Translations under genes and position numbers: made by a program
Shown here: in pieces, positions 9,252-18,538 of the stretch
Layout: each line of letters begins with the position of its first letter
Position numbering within the stretch: the stretch's first letter is position 1
Notes under the pieces: generated by a model
What the model was told of the DNA's origin: nothing
What the model saw: only the letters and a program-made list of their open reading frames with translations
The model's database searches: none
NCBI RefSeq assembly: GCF_017874355.1
Contig: NZ_JAGGLI010000001.1
Span: 184,840 to 248,839, forward strand
DNA: 64,000 bases
DNA from: Acetoanaerobium pronyense
Lineage (GTDB): Bacteria > Bacillota > Clostridia > Peptostreptococcales > Filifactoraceae
Direction of reading: 5' to 3'

Positions 9252-10514
9252 ATGGTCAATGATGAACTGTTAAATCCCAATGACATAGAAGAGAGTTCAA
9301 GGTTTGGAGCTATAAAAACAGCGCTTCTAGTTGTGCTGGGACTGCTTCTCATTGGATTAATAGCAACTGGCATACTTTACTTTACAAATGAAGATGTAAA
9401 AAGCTTTGTTAATAATGCAGCTGCTAAAGTTGGGATATCGACCTCTGAAAAATCAGAGGTGGAGTCTGATACTAGAGTAAAAGAACTTGCAAGTTTTTAT
9501 CTTGCTATGGACGAACAAAGAGCATCAGAACGGCTTTACTCTCTAAAGCAAGAAGATTCTAAGCTATATGAAAGAATATTATCCTCTATGATGGCTGAAA
9601 ATTCTGCTAAGGCTGCAAGAATTAGAGATAATATAAGTCTAAGTGAAATGGAGCAGGATGTATTAAAACGAGAATATGAGCTTATGATTAGTGAACAGGA
9701 TCAAGATCTTAGAACAATGGCTTCACATTATAAGAGTCTTGGAATAAAAGGGGCTACACTTGCTATAGAACGAGAGTTATCAGCAACTATGGATTTTAAA
9801 ACTGTGGCTATAACCCTTGAAAGAATAGATGCCCCTACTACAGCGAAAATACTATATCACATGAATACAGCTTATTCCACTGAAATAGAATATAACTTTG
9901 GGGCAGATTACAGCAAGGCGGTTTCCAAAGAAATAGATAAATATATAGAACAACGAAGACAAAGCGAATCATTAGCTTCTATCTATGAAGAGATGAAACC
10001 AGATTTAGCAGCAGTAGAGCTACAAAATCAGCAAAACTTCAACTTAGATAAAGCAGGTCTTATTTTTTCAAGAATGAATTATATGGCAGCTGCCCAAATA
10101 CTATCTCATTTTGAAGATGAATCCTATGTATCTAAAGTAGTTGAAAAAATAAAAGAGCTTGAGGACCTTGACATAATATTTGAAGGAAGCTTTTCGAAAG
10201 CTGTTTCAGAATCTGTAAAAGTTTTAAAACAGTATGACGAGGATGTAACTACCCTTGCAACATCATATACTAGGATGGCACCAGCTGACCTTGCAGACAT
10301 AATAGATAACCTTACAGAAAATCCTTCAGCATTTAAAGAATATCAAATAGACGATGCTAGAGTATTTAGAATAACAGAAAAAGAGATGACAATCGAAGTT
10401 TTAAAAAGAATGAGGCCAGTTCTTGTAGGTCAAGTACTTTCAGAACTTAGAAATACAGACAAAGTAGAAAAAGCTGCACTTCTTAGTAGAGAGATAGGTA
10501 TACCAGAGCCGTAA
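9252..10514 (+). CDS. MotE/YlxF-like flagellar protein with four MgtE_N-type repeats
   Basis: Membrane-anchored protein in the position of Bacillus ylxF, between fliJ and fliK. One transmembrane segment lies at about residues 22-44, and the rest is probably outside the membrane. The product is 420 residues, long for this family. It contains four related units starting near residues 77, 154, 239 and 333 (ELASFYLAM, TMASHYKSL, SLASIYEEM, TLATSYTRM). Each is followed by a second half-motif (for example ITLERIDAPTTAKILYHM, IFSRMNYMAAAQILSHF, VLKRMRPVLVGQVLSEL). MotE proteins are stator chaperones or placement factors in some bacteria. That role here is inference from family and location. Confidence 0.75.
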   Translation: MVNDELLNPNDIEESSRFGAIKTALLVVLGLLLIGLIATGILYFTNEDVKSFVNNAAAKVGISTSEKSEVESDTRVKELASFYLAMDEQRASERLYSLKQEDSKLYERILSSMMAENSAKAARIRDNISLSEMEQDVLKREYELMISEQDQDLRTMASHYKSLGIKGATLAIERELSATMDFKTVAITLERIDAPTTAKILYHMNTAYSTEIEYNFGADYSKAVSKEIDKYIEQRRQSESLASIYEEMKPDLAAVELQNQQNFNLDKAGLIFSRMNYMAAAQILSHFEDESYVSKVVEKIKELEDLDIIFEGSFSKAVSESVKVLKQYDEDVTTLATSYTRMAPADLADIIDNLTENPSAFKEYQIDDARVFRITEKEMTIEVLKRMRPVLVGQVLSELRNTDKVEKAALLSREIGIPEP

Positions 10515-10531
10515 AAAAGGAGGTCAAGGGA

Positions 10532-11923
10532 TTGAGTAAAATAGAAAACTTAAATTTATCAGCCTTGTTAAGTCAAAATATCAATCATAATAAAAATGCT
10601 AAACATGATAGTGGGTTTAAAGATATATTCTCAAGAGCTTCAGACAAAGCTCCTGATAGAACTTTATCAAATCCGAAAAGAGAAATAGAAACAAAAAATT
10701 CAGAACCTGAAAGAAAAACCCTAGAAAAAAGTCCTTCGAATGACAATCAAAATACTAAAACTGTAAAAGAAGAACAAAAAGATGTAGTTAAAGGAAATGA
10801 AAATAAAGAGCAAACTATAAAGGAAGATGAAGCTTCAGAAAAAACTGATAATAAGACAGAAGTAAAAGAAACTATTTCAAATGAAAAGGTAGAACCTGAA
10901 GATATAAACCAAGACAAAGATATAGATATTGATTCAAATCTTCTTGAAACTATTGCTGCAATTTTAAAAAGTTTGAATTCTGATATAGAGCCTATAAATC
11001 AGATGGAAAACGAAAAAATAAATCAAATAGTTCAAGAAATAAAAAATGTTTTAGAAAACAATAAAGAACTTCTAAGCCAAATTGCAAAAGAGGATATTAA
11101 TCCCGATAAGATTCTGAAAATGCTATCAGAGGCAGGTATTGATATTAATAAGCTGATTCAAAATATCCAAGGATCAGAAAAAAATATTTTACCAAAAGCA
11201 TTAAGTGAAGGGTCAATAAAAATTCCAAAGGAGAAAATTGAGTCTAAGGGAGAACATCTTAATGTCAGGAAAGAACTTACTTTAGGAAATGATTTAAAGG
11301 CTCAGATTTTATCATTAAAAGTGGAAAGCCTACCACAAGAAAAAATGATGCTCTCTGATGAATTTTCTGAAGACATGATGGAGTTTGGATTTATAAATAA
11401 TGACTCAGACGATACTTTAAATATAAGTGATATCAAATTCTCATCATTAGGACTTAAATCCACAGACTCTATAGGAAATACAGGGATTAAGGATGCAAGA
11501 CCAATACAGATCATTAACAAAATTGCTCAGGAAATCAAATCAATTATTGGAAAAGATAAATCAGAAATAAATATAAAGCTTGAACCAGAAAGCCTAGGAA
11601 AATTAAGTGTAAAAATATCTTCTGAAAATGGAGTGTTCAATGCATCCTTTTATGCAGAAAACGATAAAGCAAAAACCATGATTGAAAGTAATATAGCAAG
11701 TTTAAAGAAAACACTTGAAGAACAAGGCATACAAATTAACGAACTCAGCGTATTTGTAGGAAGCAATCCCGATGACTTAAATAGACATAAAAGCATTATG
11801 GAAGCTCAAAAATATAGCAAGTTAAAAAATGATGGCTCTATAGGGATAGAAAATGAAATAGAAGATTTAATGGCCCCTCTAAATCCATATATGATAGATG
11901 ATATGTTTAGTGATTTGATATAG
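10532..11923 (+). CDS. fliK: Flagellar hook-length control protein FliK
   Basis: Secreted ruler and substrate-specificity switch that acts on FlhB when the hook is complete. It has 463 residues with a TTG start at 10532 behind a strong AAGGAGGTC site. The N-terminal two thirds are low-complexity and rich in Lys, Glu, Asn and Asp, as expected of the flexible ruler part. The conserved C-terminal domain is at about residues 320-410 and includes INIKLEPESLGKLSVKI and the helix ASLKKTLEEQGIQINELSV. The position before flgD and flgE supports the call. Confidence 0.93.
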   Translation: MSKIENLNLSALLSQNINHNKNAKHDSGFKDIFSRASDKAPDRTLSNPKREIETKNSEPERKTLEKSPSNDNQNTKTVKEEQKDVVKGNENKEQTIKEDEASEKTDNKTEVKETISNEKVEPEDINQDKDIDIDSNLLETIAAILKSLNSDIEPINQMENEKINQIVQEIKNVLENNKELLSQIAKEDINPDKILKMLSEAGIDINKLIQNIQGSEKNILPKALSEGSIKIPKEKIESKGEHLNVRKELTLGNDLKAQILSLKVESLPQEKMMLSDEFSEDMMEFGFINNDSDDTLNISDIKFSSLGLKSTDSIGNTGIKDARPIQIINKIAQEIKSIIGKDKSEINIKLEPESLGKLSVKISSENGVFNASFYAENDKAKTMIESNIASLKKTLEEQGIQINELSVFVGSNPDDLNRHKSIMEAQKYSKLKNDGSIGIENEIEDLMAPLNPYMIDDMFSDLI

Positions 11924-11932
11924 GAGGAAAAA

Positions 11933-12310
11933 ATGAGTACAGTAAACAATACCATAAGACAGACTATGCTAGAAGATTTAAATAAACCAAAGACAGTAAA
12001 CAAAAATGGTGATTTGGGAAAAGATGCATTTCTTCAGCTTCTTGTAACTCAGCTCCAAAACCAAGACCCACTTGAACCAGTAGATGACAAAGAGTTTATT
12101 AGCCAAATGGCTCAATTTTCATCACTAGAGCAAATGCAAAACCTAAACGCAAGTTTTAAAGATATGCAAAGTGTATTTGAAGAGAGTCAAAAAGGTCTAT
12201 TTGAAACAATAAAAATGTTCAATAATAATTACGTAGAAGCCCACAAAGAGCTTATGGGAAAAATAGATGAACTTTCAAGCACAATTAAAGAACTTGCTAA
12301 GGCTGAATAA
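11933..12310 (+). CDS. flgD: Flagellar hook assembly scaffold protein FlgD, short form
   Basis: Hook cap that guides polymerisation of FlgE. The 125 residues contain the conserved N-terminal part ([32 protein letters not shown], in pieces). They lack the C-terminal Tudor/Fn3-like domains of proteobacterial FlgD. Bacillus YlxG/FlgD is also short, so this looks like the normal Firmicutes form and not a truncation. The C-terminal half is a helix with coiled-coil character. It lies directly before the hook gene. Confidence 0.94.
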   Translation: MSTVNNTIRQTMLEDLNKPKTVNKNGDLGKDAFLQLLVTQLQNQDPLEPVDDKEFISQMAQFSSLEQMQNLNASFKDMQSVFEESQKGLFETIKMFNNNYVEAHKELMGKIDELSSTIKELAKAE

Positions 12311-12347
12311 TTAAGTTTGATTGATAATTTAGAGGAGGAATTGCATT

Positions 12348-13757
12348 ATGATGCGTTCAATGAATTCGGCGGTTTCATCACTTAGAAATCATCAGCTGAG
12401 AATGGATGTAATAGGAAATAATATTGCCAATGTTAATACAATAGGATTTAAGACAGGTAGAGTAACATTTAAGGATTCACTTAGCCAAAACTTAAGAGGA
12501 GCAAGTGGACCAAGCGAAGAGCGTGGAGGAACAAATCCTCAGCAGGTTGGACTTGGTATGGACCTTTCATCAATGGATACAATATTTACTCAAGGAGTTC
12601 CTGACAGAACAGATAGAGCTCTAGATGTAATGATAAACGGAGACGGATTCTTTATGGTATCTGGAGATGGAAGTACTGATGGAGTGTTTTATACAAGAGC
12701 TGGAAACTTTGATATAGACTACGAAGGAAATCTAGTATCCTCAGATGGGCTTCGAGTAATAGGATATCAAGCAGATGAGGATGGAAATATAACTACATCT
12801 CTTGGGGGAATCAAGGTACCACTTGCAGATACATTTGATCCAAAGGATACACAAAATGTAACTATGCAGGGGAATTTAAATAGTAAAGCCAAAGTTACTA
12901 CTTCTTATGATACTCCTCCAGATGCATTAGTAGGAGATGGAACAAATGCAGGCGTCTTTCAACCTCAAGGGGATAAATATGTCGTAAATCCTGCATATGC
13001 AGATTCTGTAGGAAGAGAAACAGATATTACAGTAATAGATACTATGGGTGGAAGCCATACTATTAAATTAGCTTTTGTAAAAACAGCAACTACAGCTCCG
13101 CCAGCGGCTCCAGCGGCTACATGGACAGTGCTAGCATTTGCTATAAATGATGATGGAAGTATGGCTCCAGCTCAAGCAGGTGGATTTCCAGTGCCACCGG
13201 CAGCAGCAGACGGTGAATTAGGCAATATAATCTTTGGACCAGATGGAAAATTAAATCCACCGGGACAAACAATACCTACATTGACGTTGACACCTTCAAA
13301 TGGAGCAGATGAAGTTGAGTTTGACATAGATATTAATGCTCTTACCCAATTCGAAAGTCAATCTACAGTATTTATGGCTTCTCAAGATGGATATCCTCTA
13401 GGTATCCTTACAGGATACGCTATAGGGGCAGATGGTACTGTACAGGGTATATTCTCAAATGGAAAAGACAAAACTCTTGGACAGATTGCAACAGCTGTAT
13501 TTTCAAATCCAGGTGGACTACTAAAGCAAGGAAGTAATCTTTATGGGGGAACAGTAAACTCTGGAGATGCTCAGATAAATAAGCCAGGTTCTGGGGCAAA
13601 TGCACTTCTTCAACCAGGAGCTCTTGAGATGTCAAATGTAGATTTAGGAAAAGAGTTTACAAACATGATTGTAACTCAAAGAGGATTCCAGGCCAACTCA
13701 AGAATCATATCAGTTACAGACCAGATGTTAGAAGAGCTAGTTAATCTTAAAAGATAG
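12348..13757 (+). CDS. flgE: Flagellar hook protein FlgE
   Basis: Subunit of the hook, the universal joint outside the basal body. It has 469 residues. The N-terminal signature LRMDVIGNNIANVNTIGFK and the C-terminal SNVDLGKEFTNMIVTQRGFQ with NSRIISVTDQML are the conserved D0 segments. Two Ala/Pro-rich stretches at about residues 250-262 and 277-292 use GC-rich codons and stand out from the rest of the gene. They lie in the variable outer domain. Start is the first of two adjacent ATGs, 12 bp after GAGGAGGA. FlgG-like paralogues look similar, but length and the flgD neighbour favour FlgE. Confidence 0.94.
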   Translation: MMRSMNSAVSSLRNHQLRMDVIGNNIANVNTIGFKTGRVTFKDSLSQNLRGASGPSEERGGTNPQQVGLGMDLSSMDTIFTQGVPDRTDRALDVMINGDGFFMVSGDGSTDGVFYTRAGNFDIDYEGNLVSSDGLRVIGYQADEDGNITTSLGGIKVPLADTFDPKDTQNVTMQGNLNSKAKVTTSYDTPPDALVGDGTNAGVFQPQGDKYVVNPAYADSVGRETDITVIDTMGGSHTIKLAFVKTATTAPPAAPAATWTVLAFAINDDGSMAPAQAGGFPVPPAAADGELGNIIFGPDGKLNPPGQTIPTLTLTPSNGADEVEFDIDINALTQFESQSTVFMASQDGYPLGILTGYAIGADGTVQGIFSNGKDKTLGQIATAVFSNPGGLLKQGSNLYGGTVNSGDAQINKPGSGANALLQPGALEMSNVDLGKEFTNMIVTQRGFQANSRIISVTDQMLEELVNLKR

Positions 13758-13773
13758 ATGATGGGGGGCCTTT

Positions 13774-13983
13774 ATGATAAAATTGTCTAGGCTAAATGGA
13801 GAGGTTTTTATTTTAAATGCAAATCTAATAGAAACAATAGAAGCTAATCCTGATACAGTAGTTTCTCTAACCACAGGGCATAAGCATGTGGTTAGAGAGC
13901 CTATAGATGAAGTAATAGAAAAAGTCATAAGATATAACGCTGAGATACAAGCAGTGACAAAAGTAATTAAAAGAGAGGTGTAG
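13774..13983 (+). CDS. FlbD/SwrD family small flagellar protein
   Basis: A 69-residue protein with the family pattern MIKLSRLNGEVFILNANLIETIE and a central TVVSLTTGHKHVV. In Bacillus subtilis the homologue SwrD raises motor torque, probably by supporting stator function. This gene stands immediately before motA and motB, three bases ahead of the motA start, which suits that role. The name flbD is also used for an unrelated Caulobacter regulator, so I leave the symbol empty. Confidence 0.88.
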   Translation: MIKLSRLNGEVFILNANLIETIEANPDTVVSLTTGHKHVVREPIDEVIEKVIRYNAEIQAVTKVIKREV

Positions 13984-13986
13984 ACC

Positions 13987-14769
13987 TTGGATTTATCTAC
14001 AATCATAGGAATTGTCTTAGGGGTAGCTTTGATTCTTTTCGCCATACTTATTAATGGGAGTCTTGGAAGCTTTATAGATCCAGCTTCTATAATGATAGTG
14101 GTGGGAGGGACGCTTGCAGCAACACTTGTAGCCTTTCCAATACCACAGGTAAAAGATATAATAAAATTAACTAGAAAAACATTTGCAAACAGAGATTCAA
14201 ATCCTGGAAATATCATTAATGATATAATCGGGCTTGCAAATAAAGCAAGAAAGGAAGGTCTTCTTTCCCTTGAAGAAGCCACAGAATCATTAGAAGATGA
14301 TTTCTTAAAAAAAGGTCTAATGCTTGTAGTTGACGGTACAGACCCTGAGCTTGTGAGAAATCTTTTAGAGACAGAGCTTGATTTTATTGAGCAAAGACAT
14401 AAAGCAGGACAAGGGCTATTTGAGACTATGGCAGTACTTGCTCCAGGATTTGGTATGATAGGAACACTTATAGGACTAATAAATATGCTCCAAAATCTAG
14501 ATAATCCAGATACTATAGGACCATCTATGGGGGTTGCTCTTATTACTACACTTTATGGAGCACTTATAGCAAATCTGCTTTTCACACCAATGGCAAACAA
14601 GCTAAAAGTGAAAAGTGGAGAGGAAATTCTAGAAAGAGAAATTATGGTTGAAGGTCTGCTTTCAATTCAAGCTGGTGAAAACCCTAGAATTATAGAAGAA
14701 AAGCTTAAAGCATTCTTACCTCCATCACTACGAGGTTCTATTGGGGAAGGAAACGGAGTTGAAGACTAA
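13987..14769 (+). CDS. motA: Flagellar motor stator protein MotA
   Basis: Ion-channel stator subunit that pushes on FliG. It has 260 residues and a TTG start at 13987 behind AGAGAGGTG. Four membrane segments are visible: two at the N-terminus (about 4-22 and 30-50) and a pair after the cytoplasmic loop (about 147-167 and 178-198), with PGFGMIGTLIGLI and TTLYGALIANLLF. The cytoplasmic domain between helices 2 and 3 is charged. The stop codon overlaps the motB ATG (TAATG), as usual for the MotA5MotB2 complex. Confidence 0.96.
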   Translation: MDLSTIIGIVLGVALILFAILINGSLGSFIDPASIMIVVGGTLAATLVAFPIPQVKDIIKLTRKTFANRDSNPGNIINDIIGLANKARKEGLLSLEEATESLEDDFLKKGLMLVVDGTDPELVRNLLETELDFIEQRHKAGQGLFETMAVLAPGFGMIGTLIGLINMLQNLDNPDTIGPSMGVALITTLYGALIANLLFTPMANKLKVKSGEEILEREIMVEGLLSIQAGENPRIIEEKLKAFLPPSLRGSIGEGNGVED

Positions 14770-15518
14770 TGGGTAGAAAAAAGAAAGTTGAAGAAAAAAA
14801 AGGCGGAGTAGCAGAATATATGCTTACATACGGCGATATGATGACCCTGCTACTATGCTTCTTCGTACTTTTGTTTTCCTTTGCATCTATTGATGCAAAA
14901 AAGTTTGAGGCAGTGATACAGTCTTTTAGTGGAGCACTGGGAGTATTAGAGGGCGGAAGAACAGTGGAGGATATACCAGCTATAGATACAGGACTTATAG
15001 ATGATGGAGCATCCAGTCAGGTTCTTGAAATGCAAAGCTTTCAAAATCTTGAGAGAACAATCCAGGAGTATCTTGACCAAAATAATCTCTCTGATAGTGT
15101 TACAATTTTAAACGAAAGTGCTGGTCTTTTACTTAGATTTCAAGACAATATACTTTTCGACCCTGGTAGCGCAGATTTAAAATCTGACTCAGCTCAAATA
15201 ATGATATATATAGGGAATCTTCTAAATGGTCCTGATTTTGAAAATAAATTCATTAGCATTGAGGGTCATACAGATAATATTCCTATGAATACTCCTAGAT
15301 TCCCTTCAAACTGGGAGCTTTCAGTAGGAAGAGCCAGCAATGTTGTAAGATTTTTAATTGAAAACACGAACATCGATTCTGAGAGAATATCAGCAGCAGG
15401 ATATAGTGAGTATCACCCTGTGGTACCTAATGATTCTCCTGAGAATAGAGCAAGAAATAGAAGAGTTGACATAGTAATACTTAAAGATATGTATCATAGA
15501 AACACTGCACCAAACTAA
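14769..15518 (+). CDS. motB: Flagellar motor stator protein MotB
   Basis: Peptidoglycan-anchoring stator subunit, 249 residues. The single membrane helix is at about residues 17-40 and contains the ion-binding aspartate Asp23 (YGDMMTLLLCFFVLLFSFA). An OmpA-like domain follows at about 125-240 with EGHTDNIPM and NWELSVGRASNVVRFL, the peptidoglycan-binding motifs. The helix does not tell me whether protons or sodium ions are used. Confidence 0.96.
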   Translation: MGRKKKVEEKKGGVAEYMLTYGDMMTLLLCFFVLLFSFASIDAKKFEAVIQSFSGALGVLEGGRTVEDIPAIDTGLIDDGASSQVLEMQSFQNLERTIQEYLDQNNLSDSVTILNESAGLLLRFQDNILFDPGSADLKSDSAQIMIYIGNLLNGPDFENKFISIEGHTDNIPMNTPRFPSNWELSVGRASNVVRFLIENTNIDSERISAAGYSEYHPVVPNDSPENRARNRRVDIVILKDMYHRNTAPN

Positions 15519-15542
15519 ACTATACTCTTAGGAGTGATGATA

Positions 15543-15974
15543 TTGGATAATAAGAAAATAGCTATTTTATCTATTGTAGCGTTTGTGGTTTCCTTGATTG
15601 TATTTGGAACCACTCTATACCTAGTGTTTTTTAGGACTCCTGTTGCAAATGGAGAAGGATCTCCCTCGAAACCAAGAGCCACATATAGACACGATATTGG
15701 GGAATTCTCTACAAACATAGGAAGTAGCGGAAGATACTTTAAAGGTAATATTGTGGTAGAATCAGGGAATAAGAAAACTCCTGCAGAGCTTGAAAAAAAT
15801 ATAGAACCTGTTAGAGATGCGGTAATTCAAATCCTTATGGGACAAGACTTAAAGCAAATGATGACTCCTTCTGGAATGCAGGTAATAAGAGACTCTATTA
15901 CCAAAAGTCTTACAGAAATACTAGGTATAAATGATATTACAAATATTTATTTTACGGATTACATCATCCAGTAA
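15543..15974 (+). CDS. fliL: Flagellar basal body-associated protein FliL
   Basis: Single-pass membrane protein that forms a ring around the stator. I place the start at TTG 15543, giving 143 residues, because the AGGAG ribosome site (15530-15534) overlaps the longer GTG candidate at 15534 and sits 8 bp before this TTG. The membrane helix is at about residues 5-28. The external domain ends with IYFTDYIIQ, a common FliL ending. It lies between motB and fliM, the usual place. Confidence 0.92.
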   Translation: MDNKKIAILSIVAFVVSLIVFGTTLYLVFFRTPVANGEGSPSKPRATYRHDIGEFSTNIGSSGRYFKGNIVVESGNKKTPAELEKNIEPVRDAVIQILMGQDLKQMMTPSGMQVIRDSITKSLTEILGINDITNIYFTDYIIQ

Positions 15975-15991
15975 GAGAGAGGTGAAGAACC

Positions 15992-16990
15992 TTGGCAGAT
16001 ATTATGTCACAAAGCGAAATAGACTCCCTTCTGTCTGCTCTGAATTCTGGAGATATAGATGTTTCTGAAATGAAAGAGGAAGCAGAAGAAAACAAAATAA
16101 AAAAATATGACTTTAAAAGTCCTAAAAAATTGGCAAAAGATCAGCTTAGGACTCTTAATATAATTCATGAGAACTTTTCTAGGATATTCAACACATATTT
16201 ATCTGGATATTTGAGGACTATTACTCAGGTTGAGGTAATATCAGTAGAGGAGCTTTCTTACTACGAATTTAATAACTCTATATCTAATCCTGCTCTTATT
16301 GCAGTTATAGATTTTGCTCCTCTTCCAGGACAGATAATAATGGAAGCTTCAAGTAGATTGGCTTTTACTATGATAGACAGAATACTCGGAGGAAATGGAA
16401 AATATGATTCTGAATCAAGAGCATTTACCGAGATTGAACAAACTATACTAGCTAAGCTAATGAAGCAGGTTTCAGCTCTTTTAGTAGAGCCTTGGGAAAA
16501 TGTAATTGAGCTTGAGCCAACACTTGACAAACTTGAAACGAATTCCCAGTTTGCTCAGATTGTTTCTCCCAATGAAACTGTAGCTTTAATCACATTAAGA
16601 GTGAATATAGGTGATGTAGAAGGCCTTATAAACGTATGTATGCCACACATAGTTATAGAACCTATACTGCCAAAGCTTTCTACAAGATTCTGGTTTTCAA
16701 ATGTAAAGAAAGATATGACTGAAGATGAAAAACAGTTCTTAAAAAAGAAGGTAAAGAGAGCAAATCTTGAAGCAGCAGCTATAGTAGGTGATACATATAT
16801 AACTGTAGAAGAATTCATTTATCTCCAAGCTGGAGATGTAATAAAATTAAACAGGAGTATAAATGAAGATTTAGAGCTTGAAGTTGAAGGAAAAACCAAA
16901 TATTTTGGGCGGCCAGGTACGAAGAAAAACAATATGGCCTTCAAAATTACTAAAGTGGTAGAAAAGGGTGATGATGACTATGAGGAATGA
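15992..16990 (+). CDS. fliM: Flagellar motor switch protein FliM
   Basis: Central C-ring subunit and receptor of phosphorylated CheY. It has 332 residues and a TTG start behind AGAGAGGTG. The N-terminal CheY-binding peptide MSQSEIDSLLSAL is intact. The middle CheC-like domain lies at about 45-230 and the C-terminal SpoA/FliN-like domain at about 245-325. The 3' end overlaps the start region of fliY. Confidence 0.97.
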   Translation: MADIMSQSEIDSLLSALNSGDIDVSEMKEEAEENKIKKYDFKSPKKLAKDQLRTLNIIHENFSRIFNTYLSGYLRTITQVEVISVEELSYYEFNNSISNPALIAVIDFAPLPGQIIMEASSRLAFTMIDRILGGNGKYDSESRAFTEIEQTILAKLMKQVSALLVEPWENVIELEPTLDKLETNSQFAQIVSPNETVALITLRVNIGDVEGLINVCMPHIVIEPILPKLSTRFWFSNVKKDMTEDEKQFLKKKVKRANLEAAAIVGDTYITVEEFIYLQAGDVIKLNRSINEDLELEVEGKTKYFGRPGTKKNNMAFKITKVVEKGDDDYEE

Positions 16991-18152
16991 CATGCTTTCT
17001 CAAGAGGAAATAGATTCTCTTTTAAAAGGAGGACCTCAGGAAGAAGAAGTTACAAAAACATCGGCTTTAAATGATATAGAGATAGATGCTCTTGGAGAAA
17101 TTGGAAACATAAATATGGGTACAGCAGCAACTACCCTTTTTACACTGCTTGGGCATAAGGTTCAAATAACGACTCCGAGTGTTGAAGAGACAACAATAAG
17201 CGACATAGCAAGCAGTTATCCAATACCGTTTGTTTCAGTGCAGGTTAACTACAGAATAGGAATAGAAGGTATGAATCTTTTAATCCTAAAAGAAGATGAT
17301 GTTAAAATAATTACTTCTCTAATGCTTGGAGGAGATGGAAAGTCAGATATCCCTGAAGAACTAAATGATATACATCTAAGTGCTATAAGTGAGGCAATGA
17401 ATCAAATGGTAGGATCATCATCTACTTCACTAGCTGAAATGTTAGGGAAAAAGATAGATATTACCCCTCCAGTTGTTTCAAAGGTTAATCTAGCTGAAGG
17501 TGGAGGCTTAGATCCAGAACTTTTATCTGCAAAAGAACCAATTATTTGTACATCATTTAAAATGACTATAGGAGACTTGATTGATAGTACAATAATGCAA
17601 ATTATGCCTATAGATTTTGCTAAAGGTCTTGTAAATGGTATGCTATATGGATCTGATGAACCAGAGATTCAGCAAGAGCTAAAGGTGGAAGAGCCAACTA
17701 CTATGCCTAAATCACCTGAACAAAGCGCTCATAGAGCTGAGAGCACTTATGAAAGAGAAGCCGAACCAGAGTATGATTCTTACGAAGCAGATTATGAAAG
17801 CCCTAGACAAGATTATGTTCAGCAAAATAATGTAAGAGTCCAGCCAGCTTCATTTGCAAGCTTTGATGCTCCAACAAAAAGACATGGCTCTGTACCTGAA
17901 AATATAGATTTAATTAAAGATGTACTTCTTAAAGTTACAGTAGAGCTTGGCAAGACCACCAAATCTATAGATGAAATTTTACAACTTACTCCTGGAAGTA
18001 TATTAGAATTAGATAGACTTGTAGGAGAACCTCTTGATATAATGGTTAATGGAAAGAAAATAGCCAAAGGGGAAGTTGTGGTAATTGATGAAAATTACGG
18101 GATTAGAGTCACAGATATAATTAAAGCGGAAAAAAGACTTAAAAGTATCTGA
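16980..18152 (+). CDS. fliY: Flagellar switch phosphatase FliY (FliN fused to a CheC-like domain)
   Basis: C-ring protein with CheY-P phosphatase activity, the Firmicutes counterpart of FliN. After an N-terminal LSQEEIDSLLKGG peptide, a CheC-like domain holds two phosphatase motifs of the form D/S-x3-E-x2-N: DALGEIGN and SAISEAMN. A long acidic, Tyr/Glu-rich linker (about residues 235-285) leads to a C-terminal SpoA/FliN domain (LKVTVELGKT to YGIRVTDI). Several in-frame starts exist. ATG 16980 matches the length of known FliY N-termini. ATG 16992 has the better-spaced TGAGGA site and is a real alternative. Confidence 0.94.
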   Translation: MRNDMLSQEEIDSLLKGGPQEEEVTKTSALNDIEIDALGEIGNINMGTAATTLFTLLGHKVQITTPSVEETTISDIASSYPIPFVSVQVNYRIGIEGMNLLILKEDDVKIITSLMLGGDGKSDIPEELNDIHLSAISEAMNQMVGSSSTSLAEMLGKKIDITPPVVSKVNLAEGGGLDPELLSAKEPIICTSFKMTIGDLIDSTIMQIMPIDFAKGLVNGMLYGSDEPEIQQELKVEEPTTMPKSPEQSAHRAESTYEREAEPEYDSYEADYESPRQDYVQQNNVRVQPASFASFDAPTKRHGSVPENIDLIKDVLLKVTVELGKTTKSIDEILQLTPGSILELDRLVGEPLDIMVNGKKIAKGEVVVIDENYGIRVTDIIKAEKRLKSI

Positions 18153-18174
18153 TAAATAAGGAGGATTATAGATA

Positions 18175-18537
18175 ATGGCAAAAGGAATTTTATTAGTAGA
18201 TGATGCGGCTTTTATGAGAATGATGCTTAAGGACATACTTGTAAAAAACGGATATGATGTTTTAGGAGAGGCAGAAAACGGATTAAAGGCTGTAGAAAAG
18301 TATAAGGAGCTTACTCCAGATCTTGTAATAATGGACATTACTATGCCTGAGATGGATGGTATTGAGGCTGTTAAAGAAATCAAAAAAATAAACCCTTCAG
18401 CTGCAGTTATTATGTGTTCTGCAATGGGGCAGCAATCTATGGTTATAGAGGCTATTCAATCTGGAGCAAAGGATTTTATTGTTAAGCCGTTTCAAGCTGA
18501 CAGAATAGTGGAAGCGGTAAGAAAAGTAATAGGATAA
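18175..18537 (+). CDS. cheY: Chemotaxis response regulator CheY
   Basis: Single receiver domain, 120 residues, phosphorylated by CheA and binding FliM/FliY. The acidic pocket Asp9-Asp10, phosphoacceptor Asp54 (VIMDITMPEMDG), the conserved Ser/Thr position near 82 and Lys104 (FIVKPF) are all present. It sits between fliY and fliO as in Bacillus and many clostridia. An AAGGAGG site lies 10 bp upstream of the ATG. Confidence 0.96.
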   Translation: MAKGILLVDDAAFMRMMLKDILVKNGYDVLGEAENGLKAVEKYKELTPDLVIMDITMPEMDGIEAVKEIKKINPSAAVIMCSAMGQQSMVIEAIQSGAKDFIVKPFQADRIVEAVRKVIG

Positions 18538-18538
18538 T

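Noticed and set aside
11933..12310. flgD as a truncated pseudogene
   Set aside because: Firmicutes FlgD/YlxG proteins are naturally short. The frame is intact with a good ribosome site and normal neighbours.
13737..14282. 181-codon open frame on the minus strand opposite flbD/motA
   Set aside because: It is fully antisense to two well-supported genes, is Ser/Ile/Thr-rich as expected of a shadow frame, and has no ribosome site or neighbours.
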